NCBI GenBank assembly: GCA_002189035.1
Contig: NEEC01000002.1
Location: 5,417,001 to 5,481,000 of the forward strand
Direction: 5' to 3'
DNA length: 64,000 nt
Origin: Utricularia gibba
Lineage: Eukaryota > Streptophyta > Magnoliopsida > Lamiales > Lentibulariaceae
Shown here: positions 24,257-36,495 of the stretch, piece by piece
How the letters are laid out: every line of letters begins with the position of its first letter
Numbering within the stretch: position 1 is the first letter of the stretch
Made by a program: the position numbers and the translations under genes
Notes under the pieces: model-generated
The model's input: only the letters and a program-made list of their open reading frames with translations
What the model was told of the DNA's origin: nothing
Databases searched by the model: none

Positions 24257-27200
24257 ATTCTCTGCACAGCTTGAGTTTAACAGTTAGGGCTGAGAAGAAG
24301 GAGAGTTTGTATCAGATTCAGGTCACAGGTATCTGTCACCCAATTAATTCCTGAAAGCAACCGAAGCTGCGTTACTGAAAGGGGTTTGGGGCCAACTACC
24401 AGAACTGCAGCACCCCTCTGCTGGGTCTTGTTTATAAATAATCTCCAAAACTATGGTTGGTGGTGCCTAAATCAATGTCTGCTCCATGCTCGCACAAACT
24501 CTCCCATCCACTACCTTCACAATATATCATTCTGGAATATTTTTATTTATTTGTACATATCATTTAGATATTAATACCGATCTAAATTGAAAAAAATATT
24601 TTTTTAGTATAACATTTTAATTTGTTGGGAGGGAAATTCTTAGGCATATAAATAAAAGATTTGATTTGATATAAAGTTTTACAATCGAATTTACATATAA
24701 AATTATTAAAATTTTGTCCATGAAAATTACAATATTTTCTAAATAAAAGTGGCGCAGCGATGAATGTTTTGTCATTTGTGACTTGTGAGATTAATAAAAT
24801 CCACTTAAATAATTATCTAATAAAAAGTTGGCATGTATTTCGTTATGGATTTTAAAATTAGGTTGAATTTATTCTCCATTTCAGTTATGGATTTCGTTTG
24901 TTGCAATGTTTTTTTAATTATATTTAAAATTTTATGAAGGTAAAAATGATTATTGAAACGAATTAAAACCATTTTTTATACGCAAGGTGAATATTTCGTT
25001 TGTGATGGATTGCAATAGGCTAATGTATTAGGCCCAAAGATTAGGGCTTTGCATTAGCCGCAATGCACACGTGGGTTCGAATAAGGACAAATTTTAGACC
25101 CTTTGTTTTTTTTTTTTTTTACTTAAAACAGATATGGAATACAATATCTCCAAAATGTTTCTAGAAATTAAAAGAGAGAGAGGGTGGAGCCCTAATTGCA
25201 TCATCACATTTACTGGGTCGGGGTCAAGATTTGGTTAGACTTGGAGGGCGTCATTAATTATTGTATTGGAATAGTGATTAATTAGATGATCTAATCTGAT
25301 CATGCTTCAATTAAACGTGCATTTCATATTTGCAATCTCCAACAACTATAGACGAGTTTTTTTTTTCCATGCTGTGTATACCAATTAATGAAGATCACGT
25401 AAGTTTGTTTGGTATAATATTTTAGTTAATGATAGATTATTTTTTATATGTATGTAGACACGTGTTATTGGTTTAAATTCAAAGTACATTTTTTAACGCA
25501 AATTGAGATAATTATGTTTAATAGATATATTTAGAATAAATGAAAGCTGGTTTTATTAAGAAAAATCATCTAAAAACTATTGATTAATAAAAAGACTGTG
25601 TTGGGAAACTAACAATAGGATAGGATTTAGCAATCTTTTGAAGTTCTTGTGGGTGTGGCAAATGTACACAGTAACACAACCAAAGTATATAAAAAAATGT
25701 AAATTATGATAGAAAAGATTAAGTTCAATTAATTATTAATGATTTATAATTTTTTATATACTTGATTATTTTACTTTAAAATATTGATATTAAATTGATT
25801 ATTCTAAGAGATGAGGACTAAAAAGTTAGCCAAGCCGAGGCGGGAGAGTGCTACTGGACTGCTACGTTCCTCGCCCCCTCCAACTGACTGACTCTCTATT
25901 CGGCCCGATGAGGAGTCCTCTTCCTTTCCATCTACAGTGTGGCCCGCTAGAGAGCCCATGCGCATTCCATTGCAAAATAAAAACAATATGTTAAAAAAAG
26001 TGATAAATGCGCATTTTTTAAATTTATTTTATATAATAAAATATTCAGAAATCAAATGTGGCTTTATTAGAATGGTCATTTTCAAAAAGTCAAGTGAAGT
26101 CAAATACAACAAAACGAGAAGCACAATTGGCTGCCGACCTGCACATAAAAAAACTTGAACTGCAGCAACACATGGGGCACGGGGCCATTCAATTTTTCTG
26201 CCCAGCCTTTCGACACCGTTTTGTTTTGGGATCCGCTTCAGTAATTATTTTTCAAAAATATGATTAAACTTACAGAAAAAATTATTAAATAGTTACAAAT
26301 ACATGACTAAAAAAGGGAACAAAAAGCATGCATTAGGAATATAAATGGTCACCCAATTTGATAAAAATACAATTTAATTTGAACCTAAATAGGCACAATC
26401 CAAGTCATCCTCCCTACTTTATCTATTTATTCTGTTATCATAATATCTTAAAATGATTACATTTAATTTTTGAAGATTCTGATATTTAGTTATTAGATAG
26501 TATAATCAGAAATTCAATTCTTTGATTAATTTCAGAAATTATTAAATTTCTATTTTAATAGTTAAAATAAAATATGAATTAAAAAATATATTATAATTTT
26601 TTATCTACTTTAAAAATATAATTATATCATAATATTAAATTATATAATAATTTAATATATGAAAATCTATAATATATATTTTATTTTATAAATTTTTATA
26701 ATATAATTTTATGTTAAACTGATTCTATTTTACATAATTTGAAGTATAATTTCAAATTACACAACATTCACATACATTAATTTGAATTTTTTTTATCAAG
26801 TAAGAGTTAAAAAATTGATATTTAAGTGACCAATTTTTAAATTCTCCAAAGTAGTGGTTTAGGTGATGCCATTCATTCTCGTTGGAGTGGTTCAATAAAG
26901 GTTAGGTGATAAGAGCAACGTGGGTCCCGCAACTTGGACTACCGCTTTGTATGTGTTGGTAGTATGTGCACGCACGTTCCCTTCTTTTCACTCAACCCAA
27001 ACGCAAACCAAAAAAGAAAATAAAAAAAAAATCATCATTTTCTTTATAAAAAATAAAGAAAAAAAACAAGCTTTTCCCTTTATGACTTTTCCCTTTGGGA
27101 ACTTAGTTGTGAATTTTCTCTCCGATTGGGACAAAATTACCATAAAAATTTTAATCATACAAAAACTTAGCAGGGGTTAATCCCATAAAACTAGTTTTTG

Positions 27201-27645
27201 AAAACTGGCTCATTATTGATGTGCAAATTTTTTGAAGTGTAAAATTAAAAACATCTTTTAATATTTTTTATTTTTCTCTAATTTTAATATTATAAACAAA
27301 TAGCCATCATATTACACGGAAAGAAGCATGTGGATACTTGATGGCCTCAAGTCTGTGAGTGCATTTAATAGACATGGGGCTCTTTGTTTTCTAGAAATCG
27401 AATTTATTTCCATTAAAATAACTCAAAATCGGACAAAAAGAAAGTTATTTATTTTTTAAAAGAAGAAAATGCTCATCAAATGGAGATAGAAATTTATGGA
27501 GCCAGTGCCAGTGGTCTGGTTATTCCAATTCCACTTCATTTTCAACTTCTCCGGCGGCCTAAAAAAATGTCTCATCACGAAACCCTTCTCCTCCTCCTCC
27601 TCCACCACTACAACATCAACTCTTTTCAATCATCCCTCTGACGCC

Positions 27646-30239
27646 ATGAAGCTTCTCAAGCTACTCTTCTTTCTCCCCTTCCTTTTCGTTTCCTCTTCCG
27701 CCCCCACCTGCTCTGATTCCGACCAGGGCCGTCTTCTGACCCGGGCCTTCGCCGCTGTTCCAAAGTTCAACGCTTTGTGGGTTTTCAACTCCACCCGCGA
27801 CTGCCGCCGAGTCTTCATCACTGATATAAGAGTGCCGGCGAGAAATCTCACCGGAACTGTGGACTGGAAATCCCTCGCAAACATCACGACGCTGAGGGTT
27901 CTCGATCTTTCCGGCAACTCCCTGACGGGAACTCTTCCATCTTACGTTTGGTTACTCCCGGCGCTGGTTGAGCTCAACGTCGCCAATAACCGCCTTGGCG
28001 GCAAAGTTGGCGCTCCTTCGAATCTGAGGGACTCGCTTATCCAAAGAGTCGATGTTTCGTTTAATCGATTCAAGGTTTTGGGGGATTTAACGAATCTTGC
28101 TACTCACCTCACTTCTTTGAATGTCTCTGGTAACAATTTCAATTCCCCGTTTCCCCTGTGGCTTGCAAACTTGTCGAACCTTCAATTTCTTGATGTCTCG
28201 GGTGTAACTTTTCTGGGAATGTGAACCCAGTTGCTGGTCTCAGATCATTGACACATCTCGATGTTTCGAGAAACCATTTAACCGGTAATTTCTCCGGCGA
28301 CTTCCCGCCATTGGAGCATCTGCAGAGGCTGAATGTTTCCTTCAATAATTTCTCCGGGGTTGTTGCATCTAATCAGATTCGCAGATTTGGCACTTCCGCG
28401 TTCCTTCATGGTGGAAATCATCTCATAATTGAGAGACAGAACCGACCTCCCGTCGTCACCACATCTCCCGATTTACATCAGAGTCCCCATAACCCAATAG
28501 ACACAGTTCCCGTGCCCCAGACTGAGAACCGGAACAGGGAACGGGGTGGAGGCGTGAATCGAAGAACGTTGATAGCAATCGTGAGCGCGGTTTCGTCGCT
28601 GGTGCTGCTAACGGGGTGCTGTGTTTCACGGCGATATACAAACGGAAACAGAGGAATCGAGAAGCCGAAAAATGGTCGATTTCGATGCCCATACAAATCC
28701 CCCCATTCCGAATCGAGAACGAGAAATCGGGGCCGTTTTCATTCGAAACAGAATCCGGGTCATCGTGGGTCGCGGATATCCGGGAACCCACTTCCGCTCC
28801 GGTTATCCTGTTCGAGAAGCCGTTGATGAGCCACCTGAGCTTCAAGGATCTGATGGTGGCCACCTCGCATTTCGGGAAGGAGTCGCTGATGGCGGAAGGG
28901 AGATCGGGGCCGGTCTACAGAGCGGTCCTACCCGGCGAGCTCCACGTCGTCATTAAAGTACTGGAGAATGTACGGCACGTCCCCGACGCGGAGGAATTGT
29001 TTCGACACCTCTCGATGCTCCGGCACCCGAACCTGTTGCCGATTTGCGGGTACTGCATTGCAGGTAAACTTAAATGCTCATATTCCCTCTCATTGCATCG
29101 CGTGTCCCCCGATCCCATTCAATTCCTCTCTTCCTTTCACATTTTACATTGAATTGCCTGCTCCCCCTTCCCTTTCAAGTGGGTTGTATCAATTAATTTT
29201 ACCCTGCCGTCTTTCACCACCCCCTCCAAATAACCTCGACGGGCCACCGCCTCTGTCACTAAACTCCGATATAGAGCCCGGCGGTACTTAAGCTTGCTTA
29301 GATGTTTGTGGGAAATGTAGCACAAGAGTGAGCAGACATCCAGTTAGTTTAGTTTTAGGGTGCGGAGGTGGGGATGCCGTGTGCCCTGTAGGAGGAGACT
29401 GACTGAGAGGTCAGACCGTGGGGGTGGGTGGGTGGGGGATTGATAGGAAACGTGGGAGGTTGTGTGTGGTGTCTGGCACTTGGCAGTTGGAGGATTTATT
29501 TCTTCACCAGGGAAGCTCCAGTCTGTAGACTGTGGCATGGCAGTGGAGTAGAGGAGCAGGCATTCATCACTCATGGGGTTGCTTTCTTTTCTTTCTCTTC
29601 ATTTAGATCAGATCGATGATGATTATATGGTTTGCAGGGACGGAGAAGCTGGTGTTGACGGCGTTTATGGGCAACGGCGACCTCCGCCGCTGGTTGCGCG
29701 AGCTTCCGACGGGGGCAGCCAACGTGGAGGACTGGAGCGGCGACACGTGGGAGATTCCTCAAGACAACTCACCCGATAAACTAGCATGGCGTACGCGGTA
29801 CCGCATCGCCGTCGGGGTGGCGCGTGGCGTCGCGTATCTCCACCACGCGGGTTCGAAGCCGGTGGTTCACGGCCATCTGGTGCCTTCCAACGTCCTTCTG
29901 GACGACGACCTGGTGCCCCGAGTCACCGATTTCGGGCTCAATTCCGGGGGCTCCACGGCGGAAGACGTGTACCATTTTGGCATCATTTTGATGGAGCTCT
30001 TGACGTACGACTTCAAACTGGGGTCCGTGGATAAGATACGGAGATTGGTGAAGGACAGACGTGGCATGGAGGCCCTCGACCAGCGGCTCCGGGACGGCGA
30101 GGGATCGGCGAGCAGTGAGATGGTGAAGTGCCTGCAAGTCGCCTACTTGTGCACCGCGGACGCCCCGGAGAAGCGCCCCTCTATGCAGCAAGTCGTGGGT
30201 CTGCTCAAAGATATACATCCTTCGTCCTCCTCTGCTTAG
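27646..30239 (+). CDS. LRR receptor-like pseudokinase, CaMRLK (MEE62)-like
   Basis: Plasma-membrane receptor kinase of the family that includes Arabidopsis calmodulin-binding CaMRLK. Two exons: 27646-29063 and 29638-30239. A signal peptide ([18 protein letters not shown]) supports this ATG, although an in-frame ATG lies 50 codons upstream at 27496. LRRs follow ([27 protein letters not shown]), then a transmembrane segment ([17 protein letters not shown]) and a kinase-like domain. The ATP-site Lys is kept (VVIKVL), but HRD is HGH (29868-29876), and after DFG (29928) only about ten residues lie before EDVYHFG, so the activation segment and APE are missing: a pseudokinase by sequence. Two one-base losses break the frame, near 28203 and in the G run 28613-28616; adding both gives exactly 674 codons. 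Confidence 0.88.
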
Positions 30240-33200
30240 TGTCGTTTCTGCACAACGTAGGAAAACAACAACACTCCCTTCCTCCCTCCCTTAGTTGTTA
30301 AATACAATCATCTTTTACGTCCTGATGTACAAGTAGATCCTGGGAGCATTGGGCCTCAAAGGGCAGCACAAGAAGAGCAATGGACAGAGGGAGGCCCAGC
30401 GCAGACACACGTGATAACTCAAAGGCAGACAGTCTTTCTTTCTTGTCCCGAGTTGGGGAAATGATTATGCTGGCGCTTGGATGATAAAAGACACTACATG
30501 GTGGTTTCAGAAGAACTTTCTAATTCTTCTTAACACATCTCTCTTATGTTGACAGTGGATAAGGACTGTGCCATGTTTTTTTTTGCATCAAGCGTTTATA
30601 TGTTATATGTTGGAACATTGAAGCCATCACATCACGCACATGAGCCACGCCATCAAATTTGTTAATATTTAAGAAAATTACAATATAAAACCCAAAGTTT
30701 AATATCTTAACAAAATTAATTTTCCCTTTTTAATATAAATTACGCAACTTATTTTCATCGACAAAATCAATCTCCAAAGTTTCATGTATTGACATAATTA
30801 ATCTTTAAAATTTGATGTACCAGATATAATTAATCTGTAAAATATTTATGTTATTTTTTATTCTCCAAAGTTTGGAAATCGATCATATTTAGTTTTCTAC
30901 TATTAAAAAAACTAATTACAATTAGATGAAGATTAATTTTATAAAATTTTTAAATAATTAAAAATTAATAATATCAATTATTTCAAATAATGTGAACTAC
31001 TTATCTCAAATTGATAGGTACCAAGATATTGGAGATCAATTTTTGATAAATTAGAAACGAATTTTAAAATTTTATGCACACAGTATGGATCAATTTTACT
31101 ATTATTTTAAAATAATGGGAAAAAATTAAAATAGTGAGAACTAGTTTTCTAATTTTTACAGGTATTTGAGATTAATGATACCAAGGGCCCTATTTGATTT
31201 GAACATTCATGATTAGTCACGATTCATGATTATTTTAATATTTCTTTTTTATATTTAGTTTACTAAAGTTATTTTTTGATATTTAAATGAATCATTGGAG
31301 GTTGGTTATGATCTTGTAAACAATCTTATTTTTTCTTCTTTCTTTTAAATTTGCGTACAATTGTGCTTTTCTAGTACTCTCATCTTTTCTAAAACACATA
31401 CTTTTATTACATGGTGTTCCGCTTACTCACGATTAGATCCTCTAATCATCAAAAGATTCATTGCAATCAATCACGGAAGGAGTCACATGGCATCTTTAAT
31501 GATTTCCAGAAATCTATAAATCCAAGTTACATTACTAATTTTTCAGAAATCCAATAAATGACTTTTCACCATTTTACATATGTATCTCAGAAAATTGGTT
31601 TAATTATAAATAAAATTAGAAAATTTAAATTTTATCCATGATTAAAATTATTAAAAACTTTAAATATTATACATAAAATAAATTGAAATAAATATAATTA
31701 GAACATTTAATTAAAATTTGATCAAATATATTCGATCAAATCATTTTTAAATGTTTAAATATTAACATCATATGAATTGAGTATTCTATCAATTTACTTA
31801 TAGTGTATAGTCTTAAGAACCAAAAGTCATTACAAAAGAAGTGAAAAAAAAGGGTTAAACTTGATGTTATTGGAAGTTTACATTTGGAAACTATGTTTTC
31901 ATAAATTGCATTTTTAGGAATTCAAAACATTAGCATAGCTTGAAAATTTAATAAATAAATATGTACAAACATGTAACTATTTCCGAAAATAAATAAAGAT
32001 GTTCTAACCATGGCCTTGTTTTCAACACTTGGGGTATTTCCCATTAGACACAAAAATGATGGCATATTGAGATGGTGCTATAAAAAAAGCAAATAAACAA
32101 TTCTCACTATATCAATTTCAAATATTTGCATTTTGAGTGAATTGGTAAAATAGCCCATTACAAAAACTTTAATACAACATTAGTCATATTTGGTAAACTT
32201 GGCTAAATAATTCCTCTTTTTAAAAAATAATTATTTTTATTAATATATATATTACGGTCGTAAATTGGTTTCATTAAGGAAACTTGATTTTTGAATGATG
32301 GGATCAAGTTGTTTAGTTCCGACTTAAGGTTAGTCAGTTTTTTTGGGTTGATGTTTGAGTGAAAACATTAATGACTGACTAGAATTTTTACATAGAAACT
32401 ATCGGAACGGAAAAATTATGAAACTAAATAATACAAGTCAAAATGTAGAGAGTTCAATCTTTTATTCTTTAAATTTCCTTATATTTATATGGAGAACCGA
32501 TCCAACTGAATTTTACAGATATTGGCTACTTTTTGCATTTGATAGCCATACACGTGGTACTGTTGAAAGATAACTACCGATTGCTATGATATTCATTTAA
32601 TTCGATTATTTTTCAGACTTTGCCAAAAATGATCACCATAACTTAGTTTTGAGATTTATCAGTCTACCTACCTATAACAGGTTGTCAGGACACACTAACG
32701 ACCTCCTTCTAGTTGATTTCGTCAAGGAGAGACCGATTTTGCTATCTTATGGTTCGTTGATTTATAAGTGTCTCCTCCACTTGCTTCCCCTTGGCACTTG
32801 CCGATTTCAAATTACATCAATGTATTTCATTTAATGTATAAAAAATATATTTCTTAAATACAATGTATCATTTATTTGATAAAAATTATCTTTTTAAAGG
32901 AATTTTTTATAAATAAAAAATATAGATTCTGCAAAAATTATATTTTATCCTAATGCAATTAGCTATATTTATAATTTAACATATAAAAAACTTATATAAT
33001 TTTTCCAATGTCATAAATCATAGTATTTTTTTATATAAATAATAGTGTAACACATTTTAATGTAACTAATATTCATTATCATAACTTTTTTCAATATTTA
33101 ATAAGTTTACATATTAAAAAATGGATTATATCACAATCTACATTGATATTGACTTGGTGCAATTCCATTACATTGGGGAAATTGCGTTTTTAAACTACAA

Positions 33201-33610
33201 AAATGGGATTTGATAGGTATATAGTAAAAATTTAGAATTAATAAAACAATAAGTTAATCAGATTTAAGATTGATTTAGATAATGCGTCATCCACACGCAA
33301 TATGTTAGTGGAGTTATATTTGCTCTCAAATATTTTATTTTCCCAAATAAATGGTAAGAGTTTGCACTTTTTGGTATCTATGGGTTGTCAATATATTTAC
33401 CAGAATTGACAATGTAATTGATTTAATCTCATAAAAAAAACTCAAGTTGTGTGTGACACTATTCATGATAATGTACTCAATCAATGATTTGACCATATTT
33501 ATACCATTGAAAATAGTATTAGAACGGAAACTCATTCAAAACACAAACATGTATCAAATAAACCTTCAATTTTTGAATCACTTTTATGAAGAATGTATTA
33601 ATTGAGAATT
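30240..33610. other. AT-rich gene desert upstream of copia remnant
   Basis: The first 250 bp are the CaMRLK-like 3' flank. Beyond that the DNA is strongly AT-rich and no coding region is supportable. CAAGGGCCCTATTTGATTTG at about 31182 looks like the end of a plant hAT or MITE element, but no matching opposite end was found. Confidence 0.45.
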
Positions 33611-33830
33611 ATAGTATTACACTATCGGGAGACGCATAAAAAATCATTGGATGATGACTATTATTTTACTTCCACTTTATTTTATTTGTACTTTAAATAT
33701 ATGCATATGTTAAAAACACTGTAAGAAAATTGAAGTGGATTTTCTTTTTCTTCTTTGTATCAATCCCTTCCTTCGCTTCCTTCCAGCTCGAGTGTTTGAT
33801 TTCTCACATCTCTAAAGACATGCTTGTTCA
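33611..33830 (+). repeat. Left LTR of copia remnant
   Basis: Matches 36264-36495 through TATTACACTAT, TTTTATTTGTA.TTTAAATAT, TTCCTTC.CTTCCTTCCA and CTTGTTC. It ends in CA and is followed at 33831 by TGGTGCGGTGAG, which starts with the TGG expected of a tRNA primer site, though I cannot name the tRNA. Confidence 0.75.
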
Positions 33831-36263
33831 TGGTGCGGTGAGTATGGATCTGAGAAAAATGACAACTCTGAAACTATAGGAAAAAAATTAGTAGACTCTC
33901 CTAAGTTAGATATTCTTTATTTGAGAAGACTACTCCAACTTCTTCAATCTTCAAGAGTTGATGTATCAGATCCATTATATATATGTGGATTTGAAAACCT
34001 TGATCTCATTCTTATTCAACCTGCACTTACAACAAGAAATTATCTATCTTGGCAGCGAAATATGACCATGGCTTTAGAAGCTCATAGCAAGTTAGGTTTT
34101 GTGAATGGAGTATTGCCAGACCCACTACCATCTAAGGTATCTTAAGTTTTCTGTAATAGGATGGACGTCATGGTGAGGTGGTGGTTCATTAATTCCATTT
34201 AAAAAGAATTAGAAAATAATTTCAATTCCAAAGATACAGGTATGGAACTTGGGATACGATAAAGAAACAACTTGGACAAATGAATTTAGTTGTAATTTAC
34301 CATATACAACATGAGTTGTATCATTTTTCTCAAAGAGCAATGATAGTTAGTGATTATTATGCAAAAATGAAAAATTTATGGGCATACTTAGAGGGTTTGA
34401 TGCCATTCAATCAATGTGATTTGCAAGGATACCAAAGGAGCGCATACGACCAAATTGATTAAGCTCGTGAATGGCTTGAATGAACATTTTACCCCACAAA
34501 GAATCAAGTGATCATCATTAGGCCAGAGCTTTATTTAGATCAAGCATATGTAATGATTGTAGCAGTGGAAGTTGAAACGAAAATGAGGTTAGTTTCATTG
34601 GTTCTAGAAAGTGCTTGAATGAGTAATCAATATGTGAGCTACAATCAGTAATAGTTGAGGGCAACAATGCAATTTGTAGTCTCATCTGCTCAAATAATAG
34701 ATCCTAAAAGTCGAGTGTGTAGTTATTGTAAAAGCGAAGGTCACGTAAAAGACACTTGCTACAAACTACATGACTATCCTGCTAACCAAAGAAAAAGAAA
34801 AATCAAAATCAAATATCTTTTGTGAAAATAGTATAAGCTAGCCTGCTAAAGTTCCCTAGTTATTGAGAAAATGAAATACATATTAGTGAATAAAAAAAAA
34901 CAATTCATGGAAGATTATTCAGCAAGAGCTGCTCAATCTGGTTTCTCCATAGTCACAATTTAGTGCAATTGAGTAGACTCATTATGTTTTCAAGAATTAT
35001 GCAACTACATCTGTTAGTTTGAATGTTATTTTATCTTTGATGGGTAATAGAGACTAGATAATTGACACTAAAGCCACTATTCATTTATGTACCAAAAAAT
35101 CAATGTTTTCCTATCTAAGTTCTTTATCTAAACTTGTGACCATTTTATTTCTTGATGGTTTTAATCAACTTGCCACACATAGCTATTTTGTTATGTTGTT
35201 ATATGTATTAACACTTCAAGACGTCATTTATGTTCCCACTTTCAAACATAATTTACTTTTCATTTCCAGACTTGCGAGCTTCATCTCATTCTTCATAACT
35301 AATACTACTCTATTTTGCAAGATCATGTATCCAGCAATATCATAGCAGTTGATATCCAACGTCATGGGCTATTTATGTTGAAACATCGTTCTGTTTTACC
35401 ACATACCATTCAATTGTACATCTTTGATTTGCAAGACAAATTGTCTTTAGAACAAAAACATCTTTTGTTACATTCAGGTGGTCTCTTTTTGACTTCCATG
35501 GCTATGTATTGTGCACATGTCAATTCTACTTATTCACATTTATTGTGGCATAATAGATTGGGTCATGTCTCAAATCAACATTTTCTATTAGACTGCTTCA
35601 CTCATAACAATCCATGTGATGTTTGTGAGTATGCTTAATTCTATAGGTTACTATTCACCCCAAATGAAAATTGATTATCCCATCCATTATTTTTATTATA
35701 TTGTGACACTTGGGAGCCTTACTTCACAACCATTGTTATTGGTCAAAATGTGTTTATAAAGAAAATTTGAAAGCCGATATGACTTTCGAGAAGGTAAAGC
35801 ATGATTGGTTTCTAAGGGTTATACCCAAATCGAAAGATCAGATTATTTTGATATTTATGCTAACCAAAAAACAACACATAGTGTCATGCTACTCTACAGA
35901 GGCAAAATATCAATGTCTTGGATCAACCTCTCTTGAATTATTATGGGTCTTTTATTTGGCACATGACCTTGGCATTGTTTTTCCCAAATCGATTTCTTTT
36001 TTGTGTGATAGTCAATATGCTTTACATATTACAAAGAATCCGGTTTTTCATGAGAAAACTAAGCATTTAGATATAGATTGGCATTTGGTTCATGACTTCT
36101 TTAAGATTGATTTTTTACTTCATCAGTTTGTTTCTTCATGGTCACAAATAGCCGATTGCTTCATAAAAGCCCTTGTTGCTCCTGCATTTCAACATCTCTT
36201 GTCCAAGTTGCGCGTTCGTGCTTTCCGAGTACCCAACTTGAGTACCCAACTTGAGGGGGGGAG

Positions 36264-36495
36264 GATATTACACTATTAGGAGACACAAATGCATATGGAT
36301 ACAAAAGAAATTATTGAAAGATAACTCTTATTTTATTTTTATTATATTTTATTTGTATTTTAAATATAAACATACATTAAGAATACTGTAATAAGATTGA
36401 AATAGATTTTCTCTTTCTTATCTTCATCTCCTTTCCTTCACTTCCTTCCAATTTGAGTATTTGGCTTCTCACATTTCCAAAGACACGCTTGTTCT
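36264..36495 (+). repeat. Right LTR of copia remnant
   Basis: Preceded by a purine tract (GAGGGGGGGAGGAT, about 36253-36265) that serves as polypurine tract. Divergence from the left LTR is clear by eye, so the insertion is old. Confidence 0.75.

Larger units (their letters stand above)
21927..27495. other. Long intergenic region
   Basis: The first 400 bp hold the GARP promoter and leader. The rest is mostly AT-rich without supportable genes. It contains a TCTA microsatellite near 23773-23792, a GGAGT microsatellite near 24231-24254, several homopolymer runs, and a GC-richer patch at 25805-25975 that is open in both directions but shows no recognisable protein. Confidence 0.45.
33611..36495 (+). 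mobile_element. Ty1/copia LTR retrotransposon remnant, internally deleted
   Basis: Two degenerate LTRs enclose about 2.4 kb. Order inside: gag-like region (34000-34480, with NYLSWQRNMTMALEAHSK), a CCHC zinc knuckle (CSYCKSEGHVKDTC, near 34717), a protease-like stretch (IIDTKATIHLCT near 35058, then VIYVPTFKHNLLFISRL near 35227), the pre-integrase segment (HLLWHNRLGHVSNQHF near 35534), then directly an RNase H-like segment (STEAKYQCLGSTSLELLWV, about 35890-36200). The integrase core and reverse transcriptase are missing. Many stops and frame changes show it is dead. Order of domains fits copia, not gypsy. Confidence 0.85.

Noticed and set aside
25060-25100. GTGGGTTCGAATAAGG resembling a tRNA T-arm
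   Set aside because: No acceptor stem, D-arm or anticodon arm could be placed around it.
29781-30218. 145-codon ORF antisense to the kinase domain
   Set aside because: It results from high GC content opposite the real exon; the plus strand carries clear kinase motifs.
31182-31480. Possible hAT/MITE beginning CAAGGGCCCTATTTG
   Set aside because: No matching inverted end or target duplication could be found by eye.
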